From: Miltoncostaea sp963762825
GTDB lineage: Bacteria > Actinomycetota > Thermoleophilia > Miltoncostaeales > Miltoncostaeaceae
Reading direction: 5' to 3'
DNA length: 64,000 nucleotides
Assembly: GCA_963762825.1 (NCBI GenBank)
Contig: CAVXLZ010000001.1
Coordinates: 1,488,001 to 1,552,000 of the forward strand
Shown piece by piece: positions 24,848-34,064 of this stretch. The translations under genes and the position numbers were made by a program. Within the stretch, counting starts at the first letter, position 1. The number at the start of each line of letters is the position of its first letter. The notes beneath the pieces were generated by a model. The model saw nothing but the letters and a program-made list of their open reading frames with translations. It was not told the origin of the DNA and made no database searches.

Positions 24848-26239
24848 ATGGATCATCGTCCTCCCCTGGTCGTGCGGCGCCCCCTGGCGTGGGCCCTCGC
24901 GCTCGCCATCCTCTCGCCCGCCGCGGTCGCCGTGCCCGCCGCCGGTGCTGCGACGGCGGCCCAACTGCACCAGGCGCGCGAGCGCATCGACCGCACCTCG
25001 GCCGCGTTGGCCCAGGCCCGGACCCGGGCCGAGCGCGTCGGCGGCGACGAGCTCGCCGCCCTCGCGCGAATCGAGCGCCGCCTCCAGGCGCAGAAGAAGG
25101 CCCTCCTCGCACTCGAGTCGGGACTCGCCGCACGACACGCCGCCGCGTCCCCCTCAGGTCGATCGACCGAGAACCCTGAGGAGACCCCCGCCTCTCCCGC
25201 GGCGGACGACCCCGGCGACCCCCTGGTGGTGCTCTCCGAGCCCCCCGCGCCCGCCCGAGCGCGGGCCGGCGCGGGGAGCAGCCCCGGACAGCGGGCGCAG
25301 GAGACGATCCCGGCCGTCCGCGGCGACGACGCCCAGCTGACGCGGTCGATCGACGGCTACCTGGCCTCGAAGGCCAGCCCGCTCACCGGCCTCGGCGCGG
25401 TCTTCGTCACCGAATCCCGTGCTGTGGGGCTCGATCCGCGCTTCCTCGTCGCGATCAGCGGCGCCGAGACCAGCTTCGGCACGTACGGCCCCTCGCAGGC
25501 GATCTACAACCCCTTCGGCATGGGCCCGGGCATCGTCTACCCCTCGTGGTCGGACGCGATCGGTGCCGCGGCGCGCAATCTGGGCGGATCGCTCTACCGC
25601 GGGGACGGCCGCGTGACCATCGGTGCGATCCAGCAGCGCTGGGCGCCGGCGGGGGCCTCGAACGATCCCACCGATCTCAACAGCAACTGGGCCCGCAACG
25701 TGAGCACCTACTACACGCAGCTCGGTGGCGACCCCTACGGCGGGGTGTTCACCGTTGCCTCGGCCACCGCCGCACGCTCGGGGGGGCCCGGCAGGATCGA
25801 CGCCGCGAAGACGACGGTCGCCACCAGCCCGTACGGCCTCCCCGTGGCCGCCCCCGCCATCGGGCGCTCGGGCCGCGGGCCGGAGGCTGCGCAGGACGCC
25901 CTCTCCGTCCTCGGGGTCGCGTGGGCGCGCGGAGGGGCCGGCCGGGAGGCCGGTTTCGACGACGGAGGGCTCGTGCGCTGGGCCTACGGGCGCCACGGCG
26001 TCGCACTGCCGGACTCCCGCGACGCCCAGGCGGCGGCCGGGAGGCCGACGGCGCCGCAGGACCTCGAGGCCGGCGACGCGATCTTCTTCGCCGACGAGGC
26101 GGGTCACATCGTCCACGTCGGTCTCTACGTCGGGGGCGGGCAGTTCGTCCACGCACCCGGCCAGGGCGACGTGGTCCGCCTGTCCTCGCTCTACGAACCG
26201 GTTTACGCGACCTCGTACACCGGGGCGCGCCGGTACTGA
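24848..26239 (+). CDS. Secreted glucosaminidase with inactive NlpC/P60 domain
   Basis: A protein of about 463 residues: signal peptide (1-36), short coiled coil (40-95), linker, a glucosaminidase/LytM-lysozyme-like domain (about 160-290; AVFVTESRAVGLDPRFLVAISGAETSFGT, then NPFGMG and YPSWSDAI), and a C-terminal NlpC/P60 fold (about 345-460). In the latter the catalytic FDCSGL is FDDGGL, with Asp372 in place of Cys, while the His (HVGLYVGGG, His423) remains. That domain is predicted inactive, perhaps a binding or regulatory module. GTG at 24845 is an alternative start. Confidence 0.8.
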   Translation: MDHRPPLVVRRPLAWALALAILSPAAVAVPAAGAATAAQLHQARERIDRTSAALAQARTRAERVGGDELAALARIERRLQAQKKALLALESGLAARHAAASPSGRSTENPEETPASPAADDPGDPLVVLSEPPAPARARAGAGSSPGQRAQETIPAVRGDDAQLTRSIDGYLASKASPLTGLGAVFVTESRAVGLDPRFLVAISGAETSFGTYGPSQAIYNPFGMGPGIVYPSWSDAIGAAARNLGGSLYRGDGRVTIGAIQQRWAPAGASNDPTDLNSNWARNVSTYYTQLGGDPYGGVFTVASATAARSGGPGRIDAAKTTVATSPYGLPVAAPAIGRSGRGPEAAQDALSVLGVAWARGGAGREAGFDDGGLVRWAYGRHGVALPDSRDAQAAAGRPTAPQDLEAGDAIFFADEAGHIVHVGLYVGGGQFVHAPGQGDVVRLSSLYEPVYATSYTGARRY

Positions 26240-26250
26240 CACCGGCCCGG

Positions 26251-26256
26251 TAACGT
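26251..26256 (+). promoter_or_regulatory. TANNNT -10 box, leaderless promoter
   Basis: TAACGT ends 6 bases before the GTG of the M15-type gene, with no SD. Its position 12 bases after the preceding stop suggests the M15 gene can be transcribed on its own. Confidence 0.45.
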
Positions 26257-26262
26257 GGTGCG

Positions 26263-26928
26263 GTGCGCCGTCGCCCCCTCGTCCTCGTCGGCCTCGCCGT
26301 GGCCGTGATGCTCGCGAGCGCGGCACCGGCGCCTGCGGCGAACAGCCGCGTGCCCACCTTTCGCGCCACCATCCGGGCGATCAGCGCCGGGGAGCGGGCC
26401 GATATGACCCCGTCGGTGTGGCGCCGCGGATGCCCGGTGCCGCTCTCGCGCCTGCGTCATGTGAGCCTGCCCTACATCGGGTTCGGCGGCCGGCCCCGAC
26501 GCGGTGCCCTCGTGGTGAACGCCTCCGTGGCGAGGAGGGTCGTCTCCGTCTTCCGGACCCTCTATCGCTCTCGGGTGCCGATCCGGCGGATGCGCCCGAT
26601 CCAAGCGTACGGCGGCGACGACTTCGCCAGCATCGAGGCCGACAACACCTCGGCCTTCAACTGCCGGCCGGCCACGGGCTCGCGAAGGTGGTCGCAGCAT
26701 GCGTACGGGCTGGCCATCGACATCAACCCGATCGAGAACCCGTACGTCTCGCGCGGGCGGACGTCCCACCGGGCGAGCATCCCGTTCCTCGATCGCTCCC
26801 GGATACGTCGCGGCATGGCCGTCGAGGGCGGAACCCTCGTGCGGGCGTTCGAGCGCCGTGGCTGGGCGTGGGGCGGCCGCTGGAGCGGGACGGTCGACTA
26901 CCAGCACTTCTCCGCGAACGGCGGGTAG
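26263..26928 (+). CDS. Secreted M15-type D-Ala-D-Ala carboxypeptidase-like protein
   Basis: A 221-residue protein with a signal peptide (1-26) and an M15 (VanY/Peptidase_M15_4) domain. SQHAYGLAIDIN (about 146-157) gives the SxHxxGxAxD zinc motif and DYQHFS (about 213-218) gives the last His ligand. Relatives trim peptidoglycan stem peptides or are phage-type endolysins. It is the fourth wall enzyme in a row, which suggests a local cell-wall remodelling cluster. GTG start. Confidence 0.85.
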   Translation: MRRRPLVLVGLAVAVMLASAAPAPAANSRVPTFRATIRAISAGERADMTPSVWRRGCPVPLSRLRHVSLPYIGFGGRPRRGALVVNASVARRVVSVFRTLYRSRVPIRRMRPIQAYGGDDFASIEADNTSAFNCRPATGSRRWSQHAYGLAIDINPIENPYVSRGRTSHRASIPFLDRSRIRRGMAVEGGTLVRAFERRGWAWGGRWSGTVDYQHFSANGG

Positions 26929-26936
26929 CCGGGAAC

Positions 26937-28355
26937 GTGCCGGCCCTGCCGCTGCGACTCGGACGGTCTGCCGCGGCGCTCGCCCCGGGCTTCGACGGCA
27001 TCCGATCCGAGATGCTCATCCCCGAGGCGTTCTCCCCCGCGGCGGAGGCGGAGGCGCGGCGCGGGACGATCGCGGCCGGCGAGCGGCGGGATCGCCGCGA
27101 CATCCCCCTGATCACGATCGACCCGGCCGGCTCGCGCGATCTCGACCAGGCTCTCGCGATCGGCCCGCACGGCGATGGCCACCGCGTGCACTACGCGATC
27201 GCCGACGTCGCGGCCTTCGTCACTCCGGACGGAGGCATCGATGCCGACGCCCGCGAGCGCGGTGTCACGATCTACATGCCGGACCGGCGGACGCCCCTTC
27301 ATCCGCTCGCGCTGAGCGAGGACGGGGGGAGCCTCCTTCCCGGGAGGGATCGGCCGGTCCTGCTCTGGACCATCGATCTCGACGGCGCGGGACATCCTGT
27401 GTCGGCGGAGGTCGAGCGGGCGCTGGTGCGCAGCCGGCGCGCCCTCGGCTACATCCAGGCGCAGGCGGAGATCGACGCCGGCAGCAGCGACGACACGCTC
27501 CGGCTGCTGCCCGAGGTCGGCCGGCGGCGGATCGCGGTCGAGGCCGGCCGTGGCGGCGTGAGCCTGACGATCCCCGCTCAGGAGGTCGTGCGCGACGGCC
27601 GGGCCTACGTCCTGCGGTACGAGACGACCCTCCCGGTTGAGGATTGGAACGCTCAGATATCTCTGCTCACCGGCATCTGTGCCGCGCGGATGATGGTCGA
27701 CGGCGGCGTCGGCCTCTTCCGCACCCTCGAGGCTGCCGACCCGCGCGATCTCGAGTCATTGCGCCGTAGCGGGCTGGCGCTCGGGGTGACCTGGCCCGCG
27801 GGCGCCCGCTACGCCGACGTCGTGCGCTCCCTCGATCCGACCCGGCCGACCCACGCCGCGTTCGCCGTGCGGGCGACCCGGCTCTTTCGCGGCGCCGGCT
27901 ACGCCGCCTGGCGGCGGATCGACGGCGCCGCTCCGCCGGGACACGCGGCGATCGCATCCCTGTACGCCCACGTCACCGCGCCGCTGCGTCGCCTCGCCGA
28001 CCGTTTCGCCAACGAGATCGTCGTGGCGCTCTGCGCCGGAGTCGACCCGCCGGCCTGGGCCGCGGAGGCGCTCACCGAGATCCCGGCGATCATGGCCTCG
28101 ACCGTAGCGCGCGAGAGACGGGCGGGACGGGCGGCGATCGACCTGGTGGAGTGCGCGATCCTCGCGGGACGGGTCGGCGAGGCCTTCCCCGGGATGGTCA
28201 TCGACGTCCGCGACGGCCGCGCGACGGTCCAGCTGAGCGATCCCGCCGTGGTGGCGCCCCTCGACGACGTGGGCGCCGTCGCGGGAGACCTCCTGTCGGT
28301 GCGCCTGCAGAGCGCCGATGCCCAAACGCGTCAGGTGCGCTTTACACGCGCCTGA
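26937..28355 (+). CDS. RNB-domain ribonuclease (RNase II/R-like)
   Basis: A 472-residue 3'-5' exoribonuclease-type protein. The RNB core starts early, with ITIDPAGSRDLDQALAI (about 58-74, catalytic Asp residues), then HYAIADVAAFV, GVTIYMPDRRTPLHPLALSEDGGSLLPGRDRPVL and YAHVTAPLRRLADRF. It lacks the N-terminal cold-shock domains and a full S1 domain. Only a short beta-rich tail (MVIDVRDGRATVQL) remains, as in the short actinobacterial form. GTG start 9 bases after the M15 stop. Confidence 0.85.
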   Translation: MPALPLRLGRSAAALAPGFDGIRSEMLIPEAFSPAAEAEARRGTIAAGERRDRRDIPLITIDPAGSRDLDQALAIGPHGDGHRVHYAIADVAAFVTPDGGIDADARERGVTIYMPDRRTPLHPLALSEDGGSLLPGRDRPVLLWTIDLDGAGHPVSAEVERALVRSRRALGYIQAQAEIDAGSSDDTLRLLPEVGRRRIAVEAGRGGVSLTIPAQEVVRDGRAYVLRYETTLPVEDWNAQISLLTGICAARMMVDGGVGLFRTLEAADPRDLESLRRSGLALGVTWPAGARYADVVRSLDPTRPTHAAFAVRATRLFRGAGYAAWRRIDGAAPPGHAAIASLYAHVTAPLRRLADRFANEIVVALCAGVDPPAWAAEALTEIPAIMASTVARERRAGRAAIDLVECAILAGRVGEAFPGMVIDVRDGRATVQLSDPAVVAPLDDVGAVAGDLLSVRLQSADAQTRQVRFTRA

Positions 28356-28365
28356 GCGGCCGCCC

Positions 28366-28929
28366 CTACCGATTGTCTCCGGGGACCCAGAGCACGTCGC
28401 CACCCGCATCGCGGTTGGCGGCGCGGGCGAGGATGAACAACAGGTCGGACAGCCGGTTGAGATAGGCGAGCGCCGCGGCCGTCACCGGCTCGGAATCGGC
28501 GAGGGCGACGGCCGATCGCTCGGCCCGGCGGCACACCGTGCGCGCGTGATGCAGAGCCGCCGACCCGGCGCTCCCGGCCGGGAGCACGAAGCTGGTCAGT
28601 TCGGTCAACTGGTCGTTGACCTCGTCGCACCACCGCTCGAGACGCTCGACCTGGGCGGGGTCAACCCTCAGCCGAGTGCCCTCCCGCTCCCCCGAGGGCA
28701 CGCAGAGATCCGCCCCGAGGTCGAAGAGGTCGTTCTGGACGAGCGCCAGCCATCCATCGGCCACCGGGGCGAGGCCCTGCGACCGCGCCACCCCGATCAC
28801 CGCGTTCAACTCGTCCACGTCGCCGAACGCGACGACGCGCGCGCTGGTCTTGCGAGCGCGACTCATGTCGCCGAGGTGCGTGTCCCCCTCGTCGCCGAGC
28901 CTGGTGTAGATGCGCGTGAGGCGGACCAC
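28366..28929 (-). CDS. PduO-type cobalamin adenosyltransferase
   Basis: A 187-residue corrinoid adenosyltransferase that makes adenosylcobalamin from cob(I)alamin and ATP. The N-terminal ATP-binding segment IYTRLGDEGDTHLGD, the FGDVDELNAVIG helix and C-terminal RRAERSAVALA and YLNRLSDLLFILARAAN are family-defining. A start at GTG 28929 places TATAGT 7 bases upstream (leaderless). No B12-dependent enzyme gene is adjacent. It converges with the RNB gene 10 bases away. Confidence 0.93.
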   Translation of the reverse strand: MVRLTRIYTRLGDEGDTHLGDMSRARKTSARVVAFGDVDELNAVIGVARSQGLAPVADGWLALVQNDLFDLGADLCVPSGEREGTRLRVDPAQVERLERWCDEVNDQLTELTSFVLPAGSAGSAALHHARTVCRRAERSAVALADSEPVTAAALAYLNRLSDLLFILARAANRDAGGDVLWVPGDNR

Positions 28930-28936
28930 TGCGCCG

Positions 28937-28942
28937 ACTATA
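28937..28942 (-). promoter_or_regulatory. TANNNT -10 box, leaderless promoter
   Basis: On the minus strand TATAGT, a near-consensus -10, lies 7 bases before the GTG of the adenosyltransferase. There is no SD. No convincing -35 is seen. Confidence 0.5.
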
Positions 28943-28950
28943 CGCGCGGG

Positions 28951-29418
28951 CTATCTCCGCTTGCGCGACATCAGGTTGATGGTGAAGTACACCTGACCAT
29001 CGCACGCGCGCGCCGCGCCGATGCCGGTGAGGCGGTACTGCTTCGCCAGCATGTTCGCCCGATGGGCCGGGCTTGCGAGCATGGCGGCGAACGCGAGATC
29101 GGCGGTCGGCGCCATGGCGATGTTCTGCGCGGCCGCGCCTCCGGTGGGCGACCGGCGGCGAAGGGCGTGCGCGAACGCCCCGCCGCGGGCCATCGTGATG
29201 CTCTTCTTGCGTCCCGCCTTCAGCAGGCGTCCCTGCGTGACCACCCTCGGCACGCCCTCGGCGCGCCGCTGGGCGTTGATGAGACCGGCCAGCACGGCTT
29301 CCTCGGCCGGCGCCAGGGTGGGGCGGCAGGTGGAGGCCGCACCGGCGATCGAGGGCACGAGCCCAAGCGCGAGGCCGGTCGTGGCCACGGCAATTCCTGC
29401 ACGCAGGGTTCCGCGCAT
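28951..29418 (-). CDS. Secreted CAP-domain (SCP-like) protein
   Basis: A 155-residue protein: signal peptide (1-27, cleavage after AGA) followed by a CAP/SCP domain. LAGLINAQRRAEGVPRV, the His of GAFAHALR, AAQNIAMAP and SPAHRANMLAKQYRLTGIGAA match bacterial YkwD-type CAP proteins. These are extracellular, and their biochemical activity is mostly unknown. The SD GGGAGGA precedes the ATG by about 6 bases, so this mRNA has a normal leader. Confidence 0.85.
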   Translation of the reverse strand: MRGTLRAGIAVATTGLALGLVPSIAGAASTCRPTLAPAEEAVLAGLINAQRRAEGVPRVVTQGRLLKAGRKKSITMARGGAFAHALRRRSPTGGAAAQNIAMAPTADLAFAAMLASPAHRANMLAKQYRLTGIGAARACDGQVYFTINLMSRKRR

Positions 29419-29572
29419 TCACAATCCTCCCTCGTCGGGGACGCTCCGTCGGGCAGCGGGCGTTGGGGGAACCTAGGGAACGACGGGAAGGGCTACAACG
29501 GATGCTTGCGTATTGCTCACAATTACGCCGCTCATTGCATGATTCCGTACTGAAAAGGAAATCAACAGAAAT

Positions 29573-30980
29573 TCACCCCTTCCAGGTACGAACGAATCTG
29601 AGCGCCTGCTCCCGGGTTCGGAGCAGTCCCACGGTCTGGCCCTCGCGGACCGCTTCGAGGAGCGGCGCGAGCCACGGCCCCGGCTCGCGACCGACGATCC
29701 GGGCGACCTCGTCGCCGGGCAGGAGCGGACGCTCGGGCGGCCGGTCGGTGAGCGAGAAGTGGGCGTCCATGACCTCGCGCGCGAGCGCGAGGTGGCGGGC
29801 GATCGCCGACGGCGAGGTGCGCGGGCCGGCGGTCGCCAGCCGGTCGGCCGCTGAGAGCACGATCGTCTCCACCTCCGAGGGCGCCGTCGATCGCAGGTAG
29901 CGGTCGATCTGACGCAGCGAGAGCGGTGTCCGATGCACCATGAACCCGAGGGGGAGATGGTGGCGCACGCCGCGCACGACGAACTCTCGCAGGCGGGCCG
30001 ATGCACGCAGGCGTCTCATCAGAGCGTCGGCCATGTCGGCCCCGATGCGATCGTGGCCGATGAAGGTGACCCGGCCCTCGGCGGTGACCGCACGCGTGGC
30101 GGGCTTGGCCATGTCGTGGAGGAGGGCGGTGAGCATCAGGCCACCACGCGATGTGAGCTCGTCCGCGAGCGGCGCGGCAAGGGCCTCGGCGACTCGCGGC
30201 GCCCGCGAGCGGAAGAGCGGCTCGGGGTCGTCGGCGATCTCCCGCGCGTGGCGCACGACCTCCAGCACGTGGCCGAGGACATCGAGGTGGTGGTAAGCGC
30301 TCTGGTCCATCCCCCGCGACTGCTCGAGCTCTGGGATGAGGGCGCCGAGCCCTCCCAGCGCATCGAGGATCTCGAATGCGGCATCCGGACGCGGCAGGGA
30401 GACGATGCGCCCCAGCTCGTCTGCGAGGCGCTCTCCCGGAGCCGTCCAGATGAGCGCCGCGTCGCGCCGGGCCACGGCCACGACGCTCTCGTTCGACGCT
30501 GAAGCCGGTCTGGCCGGCCAGCCGCGCCACGCGCAGGAGACGGACGGGGTCGGCGGAGAGTGCGGTATCGCGCACCAGCCGCAGCCGGCGCTCCGCGAGA
30601 TCGCGCAGCCCGCCGTGATGGTCGACGATCGGCTGCCCGGGCGCGAGCGGGATCGCGAGGGCATTGACCGTCAGGTCGCGCCGCGACAGATCCTCTTCCA
30701 GGGTCCCGCCCTGCAAGGGGGTGATGTCGATCTGGAAGGGCAGGTCCCGCCCCTGCACCCGCCACGCTCCGAATGCTCGCGAGAGGCGGAAGCGCGTGCC
30801 AGCGTGGGCGCGCGCGAGGACCTCCGCCGCCTGGGCGGCGTCACCGCTCACCGCGATGTCGAGATCGAAGGCAGGGGGACGGCCGAGCAGGATGTCGCGC
30901 ACGCTCCCCCCCACCACCCAGGCGCCCTCTCCGAGCGGAGCCAACGGCGCGAGGAGGGCGTCGGTCCCCTCCGGCCTCAC
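29573..30980 (-). CDS. cca: CCA-adding enzyme/poly(A) polymerase-family protein, frameshifted
   Basis: A class II nucleotidyltransferase of about 469 residues. GGSVRDILLGRPPAFDLDIAV holds the GGxxR and DxD motifs, the RRDLTVNALA segment follows, and a C-terminal HD domain is present (ALLHDMAKPATR, then GHDRIGADMA). It repairs or adds tRNA 3' CCA; the tRNA-Gly here lacks encoded CCA. The frame breaks at 30491-30497 (GTTCGAC on the plus strand). LAGQTGFSV is in one frame and ESVVAVARRDAALIW in the next. Removing one base gives GTCGAC and joins them. GTG start overlaps the alr stop. An AT-rich stretch (29500-29580) follows the stop. Confidence 0.85.
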
Positions 30981-32101
30981 CCCTGGTGCACCCGCGGGAC
31001 CCGGGGGCCGACCGCGCAGACCACCTCGTAGTTGATGGTGCCCCGCCAATCGGCGATCTCCTCGGCGGTGATCCGCTCCGCCCCCTGCTGTCCGAGGATC
31101 ACGACGTCCTCCCCCACCTGCTCGCTCCCCTCCGGGCCGAGGTCCACCGTCAGCTGGTCCATCGAGACCCTGCCCACGACCGGGACCCGCCGGCCACCCA
31201 CGAGCACCTCCGCCACCCCGGCCAGGGAGCGGGTATAGCCGTCTGCGTAGCCGACGGGCACCAATCCGATCCGGGTCCCGCGCGCCGCCCGCCACACCCG
31301 GCCGTACCCGACGCTCTCGCGCGAGCGCAGGGTCTTCACCGATGCGAGGTAGGACGACCACGACATCGCGGGGCGCAGATCGTGCTCCGACGGATCGCGC
31401 CCGAAGGGCGAGCAGCCGTAGAGCGCGATCCCGCAGCGCACCATGTCGAGCGCCGTGGCGGGTTCACGGAGTGTCGCTGCCGAGTTCGCCGCGTGCGTCA
31501 GCGCGTCGGGGAAGCGGCTGCGAAGACCCGCGGTCGCGGCTCGGAAGCGCACGAGCTGCTCGGACATGAACGAGGCGTTCTCGCCCTCGGCCTCATCGGC
31601 GGTGGCGAAGTGGGTCATCAGGCCCGAGACCCTGACGAGGGGGGCCGCCGCCTCGGCGGCATCGGCCAGCGCGCCGACCGACTCCGGCCGCGCGCCCAGC
31701 CGGCCCATGCCGGTATCGAGCTTCAGATGGATCCGGCACGGGCGGCCCGCCCGTTCGCCCGCGCCCCTGGCGCGCTCCACGGCCTGCGGCGTCCACGCGG
31801 TCACGTCGGCGGCGGCCGCCGCCGCCCGATCCCAGTCTCCGTCGCAGAGCGGCCCCATGATGAGAAGCGGCGCATCGAGGCCGGCGGAGCGGAGCTGCTC
31901 GGCCTCTCCCACCGTCGCCACGGCGAGTTGGGAGGCTCCTCCCTCGAGTGCGGCCCGCGCCGTCTCGACCGCCCCGTGCCCGTAGCCGTCTGCCTTCACC
32001 ACCGCCATCAGCCGGGCGCGGCCGGCGGCCCGACAGAGGAGGGTGGAGTTGTGGCGCACGGCAGAGAGATCGATCCTGGCGACGGCCCGGTCGGGGCTCA
32101 T
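30977..32101 (-). CDS. alr: Alanine racemase
   Basis: A 374-residue PLP-dependent racemase making D-Ala for peptidoglycan. The PLP Lys is in VVKADGYGHG (about residue 35), the barrel elements KLDTGMGRLG and the C-terminal VGRVSMDQL segment are present, and IALYGCSPFG contributes to the active site. The length is normal. ATGA overlap with the upstream NAD(P)HX gene and GTGA overlap with cca place it in the envelope run from rplM to cca. Confidence 0.96.
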   Translation of the reverse strand: MSPDRAVARIDLSAVRHNSTLLCRAAGRARLMAVVKADGYGHGAVETARAALEGGASQLAVATVGEAEQLRSAGLDAPLLIMGPLCDGDWDRAAAAAADVTAWTPQAVERARGAGERAGRPCRIHLKLDTGMGRLGARPESVGALADAAEAAAPLVRVSGLMTHFATADEAEGENASFMSEQLVRFRAATAGLRSRFPDALTHAANSAATLREPATALDMVRCGIALYGCSPFGRDPSEHDLRPAMSWSSYLASVKTLRSRESVGYGRVWRAARGTRIGLVPVGYADGYTRSLAGVAEVLVGGRRVPVVGRVSMDQLTVDLGPEGSEQVGEDVVILGQQGAERITAEEIADWRGTINYEVVCAVGPRVPRVHQG

Positions 32102-33648
32102 GATCGCCCCTCCGCCAGGGCTCGGGGGAGAGCCTCGATCGCGTCGGAGGCGATCGTCCCGTCCCCGCGCTGGGCGAGCTCACCGGCCCGCGCGTGCACG
32201 GCGACGCCGGCCGCAGCCGCCTTCAGGGGCTCGACACCCTTCGATAGGAACGCGGCGATCACGCCGGTGAGGACGTCGCCGGTCCCCGCAGTGGCGAGTG
32301 CCGGTGAACCGCCGGATGCGATCACAACGCCGCCGTCGGGCGCCGCGGTGATGGTTCCGGGTCCTTTCAACACCACGACGGCGCCCGAACGGCGCGCCAA
32401 CTCGCGCGCGCATGCCAGGCGGTCGGCATCCACCTCGGACCGCTCACGGCCGAGCAGGCGTGCGGCCTCCCCCGAATGAGGGGTGAGGACGGTTGCAGAC
32501 GAGCGGCCGGCGATCCGCTCGGGGGAGTCCCCGAGATGCCAGAGGCCGTCGGCATCCAGCACCACGGGGTGCTCCAGCCCGTCCATGAGGGCGAGCACGG
32601 CCGCGGTCGTCGCACCGGCGCGCCCCAGGCCGGGCCCGACGGCCACCGCCGACGCGCGCCTCGCCTGTGCGAGCACCTCCGTCACCGATGCCGGGCCGAG
32701 GTGTCCATCCTCGTCGGTGACGCCCGAGCACATCACCTCCAGCATCTGCTGCGCCACGACCGGCTGCAGGGCGGCGGGGACCGCCAGCACGCTCAGCCCG
32801 GCCCCGGCCCTCAGGGTGGCGCGGGCCGTCAGGCAGGCCGCGCCGGTCAGACCGGTCGAGCCCGCGACCACGAGCACCGAGCCCGAGGCGTACTTGTCGG
32901 CGGCGGCGCCCTTGGGCGGCACCGCGCGCGCCGCGCCGATGTCGGCGAGCCAGCCCGCCGGAGCGAGGGCCACCTCCGCGGGGACGCCGATGTCGGCGAC
33001 CACGACCCGGCCGGCCATTCCGGCACCGGGCGCCACCCGCAGCCCGATGAGATCTCCATGGAAGGTCACCGTGAGGTCGGCCCTCACCGCCGCGCCCGCC
33101 ACCCGGCCCGAATCGGCATCCACCCCCGAGGGGATGTCGAGCGCGACCACGCTGCCCTGGTGGGCGGCGATCCACTCCACCGCCGAGGCGAACGGCTCAC
33201 GAGGCGCGCCGACCGCGCCGGTGCCGAGGAGGGCGTCCACCACGAGCACGTCCGCTCCGGGCCGCGGCGCTCCCACATCGAGCGCCTCGACATCGAGCCC
33301 GATGCTCGCGGCGATCGCCGTCATCGTGGTGGCATCGGGAGTGCGCGGATCCTCTCCTCCAGGGGAGAGGATCCGCACGGCGAGCCCCTCCTCGGCGAGA
33401 TGCCGGGCCACCACCATGCCATCGCCCCCGTTGTTGCCGCGGCCGACCACCACGACGGCCGCGCGCGCATCCGGGTAGGTGGCGAGCACCTCCTGCGCGG
33501 CGGCCAGGCCGGCGCGCTCCATGAGCACGATCGACGGCATCGCGTGGTCCTCGGTGGACCGCCGATCGGCCTCGCGCATCGCGGCCGCATCGAAGAGCGG
33601 CAGGCAACCTGGAAGGGGGGGTGGGAGACGGCAACGGGCGAAGGCCAC
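32098..33648 (-). CDS. nnr: Bifunctional NAD(P)HX epimerase/dehydratase
   Basis: A protein of about 516 residues that repairs hydrated NAD(P)H. The N-terminal YjeF_N epimerase domain (FDAAAMREADRRS, then VVGRGNNGGDGMVVARHL) is followed by a C-terminal YjeF_C/ribokinase-like ADP-dependent dehydratase (KYASGSVLVVAGSTGLTGA, then TPHSGEAARLL and GTGDVLTGVIAAFL). The start is uncertain. GTG at 33648 has AGGA 6 bases upstream; family alignment would allow a CTG at 33603 or the ATG at 33579. It lies between acpS and alr, as in many actinobacteria. Confidence 0.92.
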   Translation of the reverse strand: MAFARCRLPPPLPGCLPLFDAAAMREADRRSTEDHAMPSIVLMERAGLAAAQEVLATYPDARAAVVVVGRGNNGGDGMVVARHLAEEGLAVRILSPGGEDPRTPDATTMTAIAASIGLDVEALDVGAPRPGADVLVVDALLGTGAVGAPREPFASAVEWIAAHQGSVVALDIPSGVDADSGRVAGAAVRADLTVTFHGDLIGLRVAPGAGMAGRVVVADIGVPAEVALAPAGWLADIGAARAVPPKGAAADKYASGSVLVVAGSTGLTGAACLTARATLRAGAGLSVLAVPAALQPVVAQQMLEVMCSGVTDEDGHLGPASVTEVLAQARRASAVAVGPGLGRAGATTAAVLALMDGLEHPVVLDADGLWHLGDSPERIAGRSSATVLTPHSGEAARLLGRERSEVDADRLACARELARRSGAVVVLKGPGTITAAPDGGVVIASGGSPALATAGTGDVLTGVIAAFLSKGVEPLKAAAAGVAVHARAGELAQRGDGTIASDAIEALPRALAEGRS

Positions 33649-33688
33649 ACCGCATCCTGTCACCCGAGGCGACCTCGCGGGTCCGCGG

Positions 33689-34057
33689 TCAGCTCTCGGC
33701 GAGGGCGAATGCGACGGCCGAATCCCGGCCGTGCGTGAGCGACACGTGGACACGCGCGACGCCCAACTCCTCACCCCGGCGGGCGTACCGGCCGTGGAGG
33801 GCGATCGTCGGTGCGCCCCGTCCACGCACCACCTCGACCTCCCGCCAGCGCGTCATGCCGATGCCGAGAGCCTTACCGACGGCCTCCTTCGCCGCGAAAC
33901 GGGCGGCGAAGTGCTGGGCGGGGAACTTGCGCGAGAGGCAGTACCGGGCCTCGTCCGGGGTGAAGCACCGCTCCACCAGACGCGGACGCCGGGCGAGGGC
34001 CGCCGCGAAGCGATCGATCTCGAGCACGTCCACGCCGACCCCCACGACCGCCATCAT
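33689..34057 (-). CDS. acpS: Holo-ACP synthase
   Basis: A 122-residue AcpS that transfers phosphopantetheine from CoA to acyl carrier protein. VGVGVDVLEIDRF (residues 5-17, metal-binding Asp) and FAAKEAVGKALG (about 54-65) are the two family signatures; VSLTHGRDSAVAFAL is the C-terminal one. Two adjacent ATGs (34057, 34054) are possible starts. It lies 7 bases after glmS. Confidence 0.95.
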   Translation of the reverse strand: MMAVVGVGVDVLEIDRFAAALARRPRLVERCFTPDEARYCLSRKFPAQHFAARFAAKEAVGKALGIGMTRWREVEVVRGRGAPTIALHGRYARRGEELGVARVHVSLTHGRDSAVAFALAES

Positions 34058-34064
34058 TCAGCCT

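Noticed and set aside
25725..26936. N-terminal extension of the RNB ribonuclease
   Set aside because: It overlaps the glucosaminidase and M15 genes in the wrong frame. The RNB domain begins just after the GTG at 26937.
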